IMG/VR virus record: IMGVR_UViG_3300020195_000144
Coordinates: 1 to 27,122 of that record
DNA: 27,122 nt
Direction: 5' to 3' (one strand)
DNA from: a virus
Below, piece after piece: positions 13,371 to 21,147 of the stretch. The position numbers and the translations under genes are program-made. The notes below the pieces were generated by a model. The model worked only from the letters and a program-made list of their open reading frames with translations. It made no database searches and had not been told where the DNA came from. Positions within the stretch are counted from its first letter, which is position 1, and each line of letters starts with the position of its first letter.

Positions 13371-13993
13371 CGGCGGACCTCGACCAGCGGGATCGCGTCG
13401 ATGCCGCCGATCGCCAGATTGTCCAGCGTCGCCTCGATGCTGTCCGAGTCGAACCTGACCGGCACATCGAAGGTGAAGCCTGCCGTCACGACGACGCCGT
13501 TGCCCGGCGCCGCGCTGAACGTGACGATGCCGGTGGTGGTGTCCACCGTCCAGCCCGATGCCGTCGGCGTCCCGTCCAGCGCGATCAGCACGCTGCCGGT
13601 CACCGGCTTGGTGATCGGCCGATACCAGGTGGTGCCGCCCGAGACATAGGCCCGGCGCAGCGCGTAGGCCACGACCACGGCGTTGCCGGTGCCCAGCGAC
13701 TGGTCCGTCGCCGCCTGCGTGGCGGACGGCAGGCCGGACTTCCAGTCCAGCGGATCGCGAAACCGGAAGCCGTGCAACCGGCCGTTGCGCGCCTCGAAGA
13801 ACGCGATCACCGCGGCCAGCTGGTCGGCGGTGCGGATGCCATACGAAACATCGTAGCGGCGGCGCGAATCAGTCCAGCTGGCGTTGCGTTCCTCTTCGCC
13901 GCTGTCCAGCGCAACGATCTGGGTGCGCCGCTGCGGCCCGCCTCGCGCCCCGCGGCTGACGGGCTCGGGAAAACGGACCTCGTGAAAGGCCAT
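13367..13993 (-). CDS. DUF2460 distal tail protein (GTA gp12-like)
   Basis: A 208-residue protein matching DUF2460 (TIGR02217): MAFHEVRFPEPVSRGARGGP, RRRYDVSYGIRTADQLAAVI, FFEARNGRLHGFRFRDPLDW and a C-terminal beta domain ending in FDSDSIEATLDNLAIGGIDA with IPLVEVRR. In RcGTA this family makes the distal tail ring that joins the tail tube to the hub. The length is usual for the family. The ATG shares one base with the tape measure stop and the stop overlaps the hub start. Confidence 0.93.
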   Translation of the reverse strand: MAFHEVRFPEPVSRGARGGPQRRTQIVALDSGEEERNASWTDSRRRYDVSYGIRTADQLAAVIAFFEARNGRLHGFRFRDPLDWKSGLPSATQAATDQSLGTGNAVVVAYALRRAYVSGGTTWYRPITKPVTGSVLIALDGTPTASGWTVDTTTGIVTFSAAPGNGVVVTAGFTFDVPVRFDSDSIEATLDNLAIGGIDAIPLVEVRR

Positions 13994-16900
13994 CAGCGCA
14001 CCCGCGATCCGGCTGCCAGGGCCCGCTGCATATCGCCCGCGATCTGTGCCCGCGACCGCCGAAAGCCTTCGATGTCCGGCGTGGCGATGTTGACGGTGAC
14101 CTGCACCGGCCGCTGTCTGGCGGCTGGGGCGCCGCGTTCAGCCCGGATGCCAAGCCTGCCGCCGACCCGGGCCAGCGGAAAGATCGCCTCCGGCCCGGCC
14201 TCGCCCATCAGCCCGGTGCGGCCGCCGGCCAGCGAGAACAGCGTCGGCCTGTCGACGATGCCGCCGCTGGCAAAGGGTATCACCCGGCCGCGGCTCACGA
14301 CATTCCCGTCGGCGCTTTTCACGGCACCGCCCAGCAGCCCGGTCAGGGCGCCCAGAATGCCGCCCAGCAGCCCCTGGCCGGCACCGCCGCCGGACAGCGG
14401 TCCCTCGTTGAACAGCAGCGCCTGCGCCGCCGCCCGGGCCAGCGCCCGGACCACGTTCTCCAGCGCATCGACAAAGCCGTCGCCGGCCTCAATCCCGTCG
14501 AGCAGCGCCGATTTGAGATCGGTCTGGATCTGCATCATGAACTCGGTCTTCTGCGCGCTCTGCTCGCGCGCCGCGTTCAGGCGTTCTTCCTCGGCGACGC
14601 TGGCGCCGATCGCCACGGCGGTTTCGCGGATCACCTGTGCATAGGTCTTTTCGGTGCCGGCGACCTTTTCGCTCAGGTCGATGCCGTCCCGTTTGGCCTG
14701 GTTGGTCAGCAGCAGCTCGGCCCGCAGCATCGCCTGCACCGCCGCCGACTTGCCGATCAGCGTGTTCTCGAATTCCTGGTCGGCCACCTGCTGCATCGCC
14801 GTGGCGCGCAGGTTGATCCTCACCGCCAGCAGCTTCTCGCGGTCGGCGATCTCCTGCTTCAGCGCTGCCGCCAGATCGCTCTGGGCCTGCCGCCCGGACT
14901 CCGTGACCTCCTGCACCGTGCCGCCGTGCGCCGCCAGCAGGCCCTCGGCCCGGGCCGCGTGCGGCCCCATCTGCTCGGTCACCTTGATCAGCGCGCCGCC
15001 GGGGGTGCCGCCGTTGGCGGTGTCGGACGCGGTGATGTTGTTCGGGTTGCCGGTCAGGATCGCCGCGTAGATGCGCAGCAGGGAATCGCCCGCCTTGATC
15101 CCGGCATCCTCCAGATAGCGGCCGGCGGCGATGACCTGGTCGGTGACGCTGGACTGCGCGCTGAGCCCGAACCGCTGCAGGTTCGCCGGGCTGAACTGGA
15201 TCAGCCCGGTGTGGCCCGTGGCGTTGGTGATGCCGGGGTCAAAGGTGCCGCCGCTCTCGAACGACATCACCGTCAGCAGGTCCTTGGCCGACAGCTTCAT
15301 CTGTTCGGCCAACGCGGTGACCGCGCGCACCAGCTCCTCGTCGCGGCTGCCGGCGCCCGACGCCGCCCGCGCCACGAACGCGGCCTCGAAGCTGGCGGCG
15401 TCGGCCCTGAACCCCTTCAGCTTGTCGGTCGACAGCCCGATCGACGCCAGGAACCCGTTCGCCAAGTTGACGATGCTGCGGAACCCGCCCTCCAGCGCCG
15501 ACAGGTCGGCCTCGTTCAGCCGGTCGACGTTCTGCAGCGCCAGCTCGATCGCCGACTTGAAGCCGTCGACCTGCTTGCGCAATTCGGCCTCGCCGTCGAA
15601 ATCGGTGACATCCATCGCCGCCTGCATCTCGGTCAGCGTGTCGAGCATGTCCTCCAGCTTGCTGGTGGAATCGAGCGTGTCGGCGATCTGCCCGCGGATC
15701 GCGTCGGCGGCCTCGCGCGCCTGCGCCGTCAGCGCCTGGTTGCCCTCGGCCCGCGCCGCGGTCAGGGCAGCCTCGGCGGTGATCAGATCGTCGGTCAGCT
15801 TCTTCAGCGTCTCGGTCGTTTTGGCGTACTCGTCCAGCACCCGGGTGGTGTTGGTCTGCTTCCCCAGCGCGATCAGCTCCAGCAACTTGGCGCGAACCTG
15901 CACGATCTGGTTGAAGAACTCGTCGCCCGGCACCAGCTTCACCTGGCTCGCCGCGGCCTGCATCCGCGCCAGCGCCGCCTCTGCCGCCTCGTAATCCTTG
16001 ACGCTCAGCGCATCGCGCATCTCGATGAAAAGACCTATGAGCGGTCGAACCTGGTCCTGCGTCAGCTTCAGCTTGTCGGCGATCAGGTCGACCTGATCCA
16101 GCGCCTCTTTCGTGGCAAAGGCGGCAGGCAAATCCAGCGCGAACGGATCGCCTTTCGCGGCGTCCAGGAGTTCGGCGACCTTGGCATCCAGTGCAGCAAC
16201 ACCAACGGCGGCAAGCCTCAGTTGTTCGGTCGAGATGCCGCCAAGCTGGGGAAAAAGGCCCTCGGCCAGCGCGCCGACCGACTTCTGCGCGCCGGCCCGG
16301 CCGATTTTGTCCAGCGCGTCGATCACTTCAAGAACCGCGCCGGTCACTTCGCCATAGACCTTCTTCAGGTCCGCCGCGCCGCCCTGCGCGGCTGTCTTCA
16401 TCGCCTGGTCGGCATCGGCCAGCGCCGACTTCGCCGCCGACAGCTTCTCCTCGAAGGTATTGACCTTCTCGGCCGCGTCCTCGCTGTTTTTGCCGAGCCC
16501 GAACAGCACCGCCGCCACCGGGATGCCAACGGCCGCGATGAGCCCCAGCAGCGGCCCGACCACCCCCAGCACCCCGCCGAGGGCGCCGAACCCGCCTAAC
16601 AGCTGCGGCAACTGCTGCGACATCACCCGCGACGGGCTGGTGCCCATCTGCAGCTGCACCGCCACGTCGCCCAGGTTTGCCGCGGTGTTCTGCAACACGA
16701 ACCGGCCGGCCCCGGAAACGTTGAAGAACGACCGCATGCCCTTGGTGGCCTGCGCCGTCGCTGGCACCAGCGACCCCATCGTGCTGTCGTACTGCGTCTT
16801 CACCAGGCGCATGGCCCGCGCATGTTCGGTGGCGTCGATGGTGCCGGCATCCAGCGCCCGGCTCAGCGTCATTTCCTGCGCCGCCAGCCGCTGGGCAGCC

Positions 16901-17376
16901 GCAGCGGCCGGGTCCAGCGATGCGATCAGGCTGCCATAGCCCTGCGACGCCCTGGCGGCCTCGGTGGCCTGTTTCTGCAACGCCAGGACGGCGGGGTTCA
17001 TCGCCGCCGCCGCGCTGCGGTATTCGCTTCGCACCAGGGCCAGCACCCGCGCATGTTCGGCCGCGTCGATGGTGCCCCGCTTCAGCGCCTCTGCCAGCGC
17101 CTCTTCCTGCGCGGCCAGCCGCTGGGCAGCCGCCGCCAGCGGATCGACCGACGCCACCACCGACCGATAGCCGGCGCCAGCCCTGTCCAGAGCAGCAAGC
17201 AGAACCTTGGCCGACCGTTCTGCGGAGCCTGCTGTCCGTCTGGACATCTCCGCGAAGCGCCGCTCGGTGTCGTTCGCAAAGCCCGCGGCAGCCTTCCGCC
17301 CGCCGTCCATCTGACGCTCGAACTTGTTCAGCGTTGCCTCCATCTGGACGAGGATGCGATCTCCGATCTCAGCCAT
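13993..17376 (-). CDS. Tail tape measure protein with lysozyme-like domain
   Basis: A 1127-residue protein from ATG 17376 (MAEIGDRILVQMEATLNKFE), overlapping the chaperone gene by 8 bp. The N-terminal helical region carries two copies of a repeated unit (about 70-120 and 146-196: AAQRLAAQE..L..AL..GTIDA.EHAR). Hydrophobic membrane segments lie near 240-290 (GGVLGVVGPLLGLIAAVGIP), followed by long coiled coil. A transglycosylase/SLT-like domain covers about 690-810, with LLTVMSFESGGTFDPGI and GLIQFSPANLQRFG (catalytic Glu near 707). The C-terminus has the standard FASGGIVDRPTLF, GLMGEAGPEAIFPL signature. It sets tail length and is probably ejected with the DNA. At about 1.5 angstrom per residue this predicts a tail near 170 nm, far longer than RcGTA, whose tape measure is much shorter. 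Confidence 0.95.
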   Translation of the reverse strand: MAEIGDRILVQMEATLNKFERQMDGGRKAAAGFANDTERRFAEMSRRTAGSAERSAKVLLAALDRAGAGYRSVVASVDPLAAAAQRLAAQEEALAEALKRGTIDAAEHARVLALVRSEYRSAAAAMNPAVLALQKQATEAARASQGYGSLIASLDPAAAAAQRLAAQEMTLSRALDAGTIDATEHARAMRLVKTQYDSTMGSLVPATAQATKGMRSFFNVSGAGRFVLQNTAANLGDVAVQLQMGTSPSRVMSQQLPQLLGGFGALGGVLGVVGPLLGLIAAVGIPVAAVLFGLGKNSEDAAEKVNTFEEKLSAAKSALADADQAMKTAAQGGAADLKKVYGEVTGAVLEVIDALDKIGRAGAQKSVGALAEGLFPQLGGISTEQLRLAAVGVAALDAKVAELLDAAKGDPFALDLPAAFATKEALDQVDLIADKLKLTQDQVRPLIGLFIEMRDALSVKDYEAAEAALARMQAAASQVKLVPGDEFFNQIVQVRAKLLELIALGKQTNTTRVLDEYAKTTETLKKLTDDLITAEAALTAARAEGNQALTAQAREAADAIRGQIADTLDSTSKLEDMLDTLTEMQAAMDVTDFDGEAELRKQVDGFKSAIELALQNVDRLNEADLSALEGGFRSIVNLANGFLASIGLSTDKLKGFRADAASFEAAFVARAASGAGSRDEELVRAVTALAEQMKLSAKDLLTVMSFESGGTFDPGITNATGHTGLIQFSPANLQRFGLSAQSSVTDQVIAAGRYLEDAGIKAGDSLLRIYAAILTGNPNNITASDTANGGTPGGALIKVTEQMGPHAARAEGLLAAHGGTVQEVTESGRQAQSDLAAALKQEIADREKLLAVRINLRATAMQQVADQEFENTLIGKSAAVQAMLRAELLLTNQAKRDGIDLSEKVAGTEKTYAQVIRETAVAIGASVAEEERLNAAREQSAQKTEFMMQIQTDLKSALLDGIEAGDGFVDALENVVRALARAAAQALLFNEGPLSGGGAGQGLLGGILGALTGLLGGAVKSADGNVVSRGRVIPFASGGIVDRPTLFSLAGGRTGLMGEAGPEAIFPLARVGGRLGIRAERGAPAARQRPVQVTVNIATPDIEGFRRSRAQIAGDMQRALAAGSRVR

Positions 17377-17890
17377 TCGGCAACATCCGCTGCAGCATGT
17401 CCTTGAACTCCTCTTCGGTGGGCGCCTGCACACCCTCGCGGCCGAACGCCCCGCACATCGCCACGAACGCCGGATAGGACATCTGCCGCAGGCTGTCGGG
17501 CGGCAGCCCCAGCTTGGCAAAGGCGGCAAAGATCGCACCCAGGTCATAGGGCTTCGCCGGGTCGCCGGGTGCGGCGGCGGCGGCAGAGTCGACCCCCGCG
17601 AACAGGCCCAGCAGGATCGTGCAGGCCAGCTCGGCGTTCCCCAGCAGCGGGATCGCGTCGAACCGGTCGCGCAGCAGCCGTTCGGCCTCGGCCGGGGCCA
17701 TACCGCCACCGATCAGCCCCTGGCGCAGGACGTGGAACACGTCCCGCACGTAGAACTCGGCCCGGACCAGCCGCTGGTAGATCAGGCCGATGCCGGTCTT
17801 GCCGCAGGCCTCTTCCAGATCCAGAACCTGGCCGAACGGCAGGTCGAACCGGCGCAGCGCGCCGGCCCATTCGGCAAAGGTCTCGGCCAT
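17369..17890 (-). CDS. Tail assembly chaperone, GTA gp10-like fused to a second chaperone-like domain
   Basis: A 173-residue protein. The N-terminal domain (about 1-95) matches the GTA gp10/TAC_11 pattern: DLPFGQVLDLEEACGKTGIG, FYVRDVFHVLRQGLIGGGMA and EAERLLRDRFDAIPLL. The C-terminal part (about 115-173: AIFAAFAKLGLPPDSLRQMS, YPAFVAMCGAFGRE) resembles the small TAC_6-type protein encoded separately in RcGTA (gp10.1). Many phages make a short and a long chaperone form by ribosomal frameshift; here both domains are in one frame. Chaperones coat the tape measure during tail assembly and are absent from the virion. The start shares one base with the tail tube stop. Confidence 0.85.
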   Translation of the reverse strand: MAETFAEWAGALRRFDLPFGQVLDLEEACGKTGIGLIYQRLVRAEFYVRDVFHVLRQGLIGGGMAPAEAERLLRDRFDAIPLLGNAELACTILLGLFAGVDSAAAAAPGDPAKPYDLGAIFAAFAKLGLPPDSLRQMSYPAFVAMCGAFGREGVQAPTEEEFKDMLQRMLPNG

Positions 17891-18336
17891 CAGGCGGCGT
17901 CGGTCCAGGTTCTGGCGCCGCTGCCAGAGATCGTCGCGGTGAATGTGATATTCTGCTTCAGTTCACCCGTGAGCTGGAACTGCCCAAGGAACGCCGAAAC
18001 AGCCCAGTATCCGCCACCGTCTGCGCCAGCCTCGTCGATCTGCGCCCTGATGTTCTTGGCGGTGCCGCCGTCGGCCCAGCCGCGCCATGCGATCAGCGAC
18101 GCACCCTTGGCCACCATTCCGGCAATCGACAGCGCGAAGTCCTGGCTTTCCAGATGGCGGATGATGACCGCGGGAGTGTTCAGCGGGTCGTCGCAGTCCA
18201 GCACGGTATCCTCGCCCAGGTTGTTGGTCAGGGTCAGATCGCGCGTTTTCGCGCCGCAGGGCTGGCCGAAAACCTCGGGGGACGCTCCATCCCCCAGCAG
18301 AATCAGCATCTTGCTGGTCAAATTCGGGGCCGTCAT
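17890..18336 (-). CDS. Major tail (tube) protein
   Basis: A 148-residue protein of the TP901-1/GTA gp9-like tail tube type: MTAPNLTSKMLILLGDGASP, DLTLTNNLGEDTVLDCDDPL, the helix IIRHLESQDFALSIAGMVAK and the closing beta strands FTATISGSGARTWTDAA. Hexameric rings of this protein stack to form the tail tube. The length is normal for the family. It lies directly before the chaperone and tape measure genes, as in all siphoviruses. A 5-bp gap separates it from the upstream 68-aa gene, whose end overlaps its ribosome binding region. Confidence 0.9.
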   Translation of the reverse strand: MTAPNLTSKMLILLGDGASPEVFGQPCGAKTRDLTLTNNLGEDTVLDCDDPLNTPAVIIRHLESQDFALSIAGMVAKGASLIAWRGWADGGTAKNIRAQIDEAGADGGGYWAVSAFLGQFQLTGELKQNITFTATISGSGARTWTDAA

Positions 18337-18341
18337 CAGAA

Positions 18342-18548
18342 TTACTCCTGTTCAGTGGGGGGTTCAGCCGCGGCAGCCGCGACATGGGGTTTCGCCGCGG
18401 CAGCCGCGACATGGGGTTTCGCCATGCCGCGCGCAATCAGCGCCTCGGCGGTGGCCTTCGGGACGGTCGCGGTGGTGCCGGCGGGGAACCACTGAAACTG
18501 GGCCGGCCCCAGCCGGTGGTCGCAATCCTGCAGGATGTCGATCTTCAT
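18342..18548 (-). CDS. Small hypothetical protein with a 9-residue tandem repeat (68 aa)
   Basis: ATG 18548 gives MKIDILQDCDHRLGPAQFQW, a short beta-rich head (about 1-30), a helix (ATAEALIARGM) and then the tandem repeat AKPHVAAAA in two copies followed by EPPTEQE. Small proteins of this size, in which a short N-terminal module precedes an Ala/Pro-rich tail, are frequent between tail completion and tail tube genes; their role is unknown. The repeat is a perfect 27-bp DNA duplication and so probably varies in number between related phages. A glutamine/glutamate tail follows directly. Confidence 0.68.
   Translation of the reverse strand: MKIDILQDCDHRLGPAQFQWFPAGTTATVPKATAEALIARGMAKPHVAAAAAKPHVAAAAAEPPTEQE
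18367..18420. repeat. Perfect 27-bp tandem repeat, two copies
   Basis: Units 18367-18393 and 18394-18420 are identical (GCCGCGGCAGCC then GCGACATGGGGTTTC on the + strand). Each unit encodes nine residues on the - strand, so expansion or contraction keeps the frame of the 68-aa gene. Confidence 0.93.
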
Positions 18549-18579
18549 CGGCGCCTCCTTGCCTTGTTCGGAATGATGG

Positions 18580-19056
18580 TCAGGCCGCCTTCAGCGCCTT
18601 GGTGATCGCCCGGCTGATCCGGGTCTTCACCCGGCGGCGCCAGACCCGCCACACCGGAAAGAAGAACGGGTTGGCCGGCATCTTGAGCGTGCCGAACTCC
18701 TGGAACCGGGCGGTGTCGCTGTCAAACGACCCTGTCCGTTTCTGGTCCGACTTGCGTGTCCCCGACGCCCTGCGCTGCTGCCGGGCAGTCCCCGGGGTTC
18801 CGCCGGAAAAGAAGGTGATCCTCAGCGTCCCGAACTCGCGCCCGCCGAAAAACCCGATCGTCAGCGTGCCCTTCGGCGCATCGCCGCTGGTCCAGCCGAT
18901 CGACGCCTTGAGCGCGCCGGTGTCCACCGGCACCAGCCGCTGCATGTCGGCGACGATCTCGTCGGCCGTCGACTCCATCACCAGCCGCACCGCCTCGCGC
19001 ACCCGCAGCGGGATCGCCAGCCAGCGCCGGTTCAGTTCGGCCAGACCCTGGACCAT
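18580..19056 (-). CDS. HK97 gp10-like tail completion protein
   Basis: A 158-residue protein with the HK97 gp10 hallmark MQRLVPVDTGALKASIGWTS after a helical N-terminus (LRVREAVRLVMESTADEIVA). It ends in QEFGTLKMPANPFFFPVWRV and a basic helix (RRRVKTRISRAITKALKAA). The EFGTxxMPAxPFxxPA-type ending is diagnostic. The family seals the end of the tail or joins tail to head. A basic loop insert (TARQQRRASGTRKSDQKRTG) in the middle is longer than usual. The start shares one base with the upstream stop. Confidence 0.88.
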   Translation of the reverse strand: MVQGLAELNRRWLAIPLRVREAVRLVMESTADEIVADMQRLVPVDTGALKASIGWTSGDAPKGTLTIGFFGGREFGTLRITFFSGGTPGTARQQRRASGTRKSDQKRTGSFDSDTARFQEFGTLKMPANPFFFPVWRVWRRRVKTRISRAITKALKAA

Positions 19057-19466
19057 CAGCGCTGCTCGATCTCGGCCGCCAGGGTCACCACGCCGTGCGC
19101 GGTGATTCCGTCCGGGTCACGCATCACCCGGACCGCCTCGACTTGCAGATGGGCCAGCGCGTGCGTCGCCAGCGGCAGATCCTGCAGGTGCAGCGCATTG
19201 ACGACCGCGTCCGTCAGTTCGCGCGCCGGGCGCTTGCGGCCGTTCTCCCGGGTCCAGACATCGACCTGCAGGCTTTCCAGCCGCAGCGTGATGCACTCCA
19301 GATCCTCGATCCCGGCGTCGCCGCCGCCAATGGTGATGTTCGGGAACTTGCGCCCGCTGGCCGGCGGCGGCTCGTCATAGACCCGGCCAAGGACGGCGGC
19401 GGCAACGGTGGCATCCGCCAGCAGGGCGGCGATCACGGCGTCCTGCAGCTCGGCCGATGCACTCAC
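19056..19466 (-). CDS. DUF3168 tail terminator-like protein
   Basis: A 136-residue protein matching DUF3168: ELQDAVIAALLADATVAAAV then LGRVYDEPPPASGRKFPNIT, IGGGDAGIEDLECITLRLES, LQVDVWTRENGRKRPAREL and ADAVVNAL-like helix (LTDAVVNALHLQDLP). The family forms the hexameric ring at the head-proximal end of the tail that stops tube growth (gp8 of RcGTA is of this type). Gene order (stopper, terminator, tail tube) agrees. It overlaps its neighbours by 4 bp and 1 bp. Confidence 0.9.
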   Translation of the reverse strand: MSASAELQDAVIAALLADATVAAAVLGRVYDEPPPASGRKFPNITIGGGDAGIEDLECITLRLESLQVDVWTRENGRKRPARELTDAVVNALHLQDLPLATHALAHLQVEAVRVMRDPDGITAHGVVTLAAEIEQR

Positions 19467-19801
19467 GTCGCCACCCCGCTTTCGACCGTCAGCTCCACCC
19501 AGGCCCGGTCGTCGCTGGGGATCGCGGTTCTGACGTTGTAGACCATGTCGTCCTCGTCGCGCATCCGCCAGTCGGAGGTGATTGTCCGCGCCGTTTCAGT
19601 GGCGCGGATCGTCACCACCACCGGCTGCCGGCCGTCCAGACGGGCCGCCTGCACCGTTTCGCCGCCGCGCAGATAGCGGAACCTGGCCCACGCATGCAGA
19701 ACGGCCGGGGTCCAGCCGTCGACCACGCCTTCCTCGTCCGTCGAGGGCGAGTCGAACACCACCCGTCGTGACAGTTCGCCGGCCCCGATCCGTCCCGCCA
19801 T
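19463..19801 (-). CDS. Head-tail adaptor / stopper protein (SPP1 gp16-like)
   Basis: A 112-residue protein with the phage head-tail joining pattern: IGAGELSRRVVFDSPSTDEE, GVVDGWTPAVLHAWARFRYL, RGGETVQAARLDGRQPVVVT and ITSDWRMRDEDDMVYNVRTA. The family forms a ring below the connector that closes the head after packaging (GTA gp7 position). The length is normal. The ATG lies 3 bp after the stop of the upstream 168-aa gene, and the stop overlaps the terminator start. Confidence 0.88.
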   Translation of the reverse strand: MAGRIGAGELSRRVVFDSPSTDEEGVVDGWTPAVLHAWARFRYLRGGETVQAARLDGRQPVVVTIRATETARTITSDWRMRDEDDMVYNVRTAIPSDDRAWVELTVESGVAT

Positions 19802-19804
19802 GGC

Positions 19805-20311
19805 TCAGGCCGAGCGGCCGATCACCGTGATCGTATAGGTGACCCCGGTCCCGGAACTGGAGTTGGTGATCTTCAGGTCATCGGTCGCCCCGGCGCCGAC
19901 CGCGAACTGCCCCGCGGCATTCGGCGCCGCCAGCAGGAACACGCCACCCGGCTTGACCGAGACGGTCGGGTTGGTGCCGCCGAACAGCGGCACCGGGGCG
20001 GTCGCATCGCCGACCACGACGTTGTTGGTGTTGGCGGCATCCGCCGTGATCATCAGCCCGACGACCTCGGCAAGGGCCACCGTCGCGCCAAAGGCATCGG
20101 TCAGCACCCCGGCAAGGTCCAGGTCTTCGGTCCCCGACGCCGACAGCGTCCTCGTGTCGGACCAGATGATGTCGAATTGCTTGGTCCCGGTCCCGTCCGT
20201 GAAACTCAGGACCCTGGAATGCACCGGGGTGAATTCGGGGCCGCCCAGATCGTGGGTGCCGACCTGGCGGGCTGTCAGCTCGACCGACAGACGCGCGGAT
20301 GCAATGGTCAT
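19805..20311 (-). CDS. Putative virion decoration/structural protein (168 aa)
   Basis: ATG 20311 is preceded by AGGAGA. A beta-rich, Thr/Ala/Gly-rich protein without Cys: SARLSVELTARQVGTHDLGG, KQFDIIWSDTRTLSASGTED, LDLAGVLTDAFGATVALAEV and a C-terminal GATDDLKITNSSSGTGVTYT. This composition and final beta strand are typical of phage head fibres or decoration proteins. It is inserted between the connector and stopper genes, where RcGTA has no gene. The role is inferred from composition and place; I recognise no named family. Confidence 0.7.
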   Translation of the reverse strand: MTIASARLSVELTARQVGTHDLGGPEFTPVHSRVLSFTDGTGTKQFDIIWSDTRTLSASGTEDLDLAGVLTDAFGATVALAEVVGLMITADAANTNNVVVGDATAPVPLFGGTNPTVSVKPGGVFLLAAPNAAGQFAVGAGATDDLKITNSSSGTGVTYTITVIGRSA

Positions 20312-20343
20312 TCTTGTGTCTCCTGTGTGTGGATGGAAGGATT

Positions 20344-20359
20344 TGGCGGCTCTCCGCCA
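20344..20359 (-). other. Small hairpin in the 81-bp gap before the 168-aa gene
   Basis: TGGCGG (20344-20349), loop CTCT, CCGCCA (20354-20359): a perfect 6-bp stem in the 20312-20392 gap. No run of U follows in the - strand transcript. It could only be an mRNA-stability or attenuation element. No promoter hexamers are evident in the gap. Confidence 0.35.
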
Positions 20360-20392
20360 GGATCAGCAGTAAACCCCGAGGGGGGGATGCGC

Positions 20393-20959
20393 TTATGCCC
20401 CGAACCAGCCCCGGCGGTGAAGGTTCACCATGTCGGCGACCCCGAACGGGATTGCACTCAGCGCCGTCTCGGCGATGGCCTCGCGGTTCTCGTACAGATG
20501 CGCGACCAGGAACAGGACCGCCTGCTTCAGCGCCGGCGGCACCGTCAGCTGGCCGGCGGTGAAGCTGACGGTCAGGGCGTCGTCACGTGTCTGCAATGTC
20601 GGCCACGACTTGCCAGGCTTTGGCCGCAGGGTGGCGCGAAAATCGTCCTTGAACAGATGGAAGTCGGTGACCACCGCCGCCTGCGAGACGCCATCGGCAT
20701 CGTAGTAACTGATCGACCCGACGCTCTGCACCGGCACCTTCGGCAGCGCCAGATCGCCCGACACGCTGGCGACCGCCATGCTCCAGACCTGCGTCGTCAA
20801 TTCCAGCCCGGACATTTCCGACACCACCGATGTCGCTGTCGCTATCTGCGCCGTCACCAGCGTGTCTTCGTCGGTGCCGATGATCCGCAGATCGGCCCGG
20901 GCCTCGGCCAGCGTCACCGGCCAGGCCGTCGCGGCGGTGTCCAGCGTCAGCAGCATCAT
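20393..20959 (-). CDS. Head-tail connector (HK97 gp6-like adaptor)
   Basis: A 188-residue protein of the phage gp6/connector type: PVTLAEARADLRIIGTDEDT, LVTAQIATATSVVSEMSGLE, the beta stretch VQSVGSISYYDADGVSQAAV and the final helix VPPALKQAVLFLVAHLYENR then EAIAETALSAIPFGVADMVN. The family makes the ring attached to the portal (GTA gp6 position). The start is ATG 20959, with a second ATG at 20956; both overlap the previous stop. It ends in the typical hydrophobic tail of this family. Confidence 0.9.
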   Translation of the reverse strand: MMLLTLDTAATAWPVTLAEARADLRIIGTDEDTLVTAQIATATSVVSEMSGLELTTQVWSMAVASVSGDLALPKVPVQSVGSISYYDADGVSQAAVVTDFHLFKDDFRATLRPKPGKSWPTLQTRDDALTVSFTAGQLTVPPALKQAVLFLVAHLYENREAIAETALSAIPFGVADMVNLHRRGWFGA

Positions 20960-21147
20960 CGCCGCACCGCCTTTTCGGCCCTGATCCGCGGCACCGCCTG
21001 CTCCGGCGCCTGCTGCCGCACCGGCTCGGCATGGCCGGCGGCGAACAGCCTGATCGCCTCCGCGTCAGCCACGTCCAGCTCGTCGCCGATGGATTGTGGC
21101 CCGTCGAGCGTTGCCCGCGACACCAGCAGCCGGATGCGCATGCTCAT
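20956..21147 (-). CDS. Small hypothetical protein (63 aa)
   Basis: ATG 21147 overlaps the previous stop (ATGA); ATG 21141 is an alternative. A beta-strand opening (MSMRIRLLVSRATLDGPQSI) is followed by GDELDVADAEAIRLFAAGHA, which resembles the short adhesive or tail-associated module found in many tiny structural-cluster proteins. The last 25 residues are basic and low complexity (RQQAPEQAVPRIRAEKAVRR). The first part resembles the start of the 68-aa protein at 18342-18548: both put a short strand before a helix with an ARGMA/AAGHA ending, so they may be related modules. Function unknown. Confidence 0.65.
   Translation of the reverse strand: MSMRIRLLVSRATLDGPQSIGDELDVADAEAIRLFAAGHAEPVRQQAPEQAVPRIRAEKAVRR

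Noticed and set aside
14926-16599. 557-codon (+) frame opposite the tape measure gene
   Set aside because: Antisense shadow; composition dominated by Arg, Gln, Gly and Leu with no recognisable fold, and no promoter or ribosome binding site.
17324-19105. 593-codon (+) frame opposite the tail tube and completion genes
   Set aside because: It crosses several well-supported (-) genes and has no domain or start signal.
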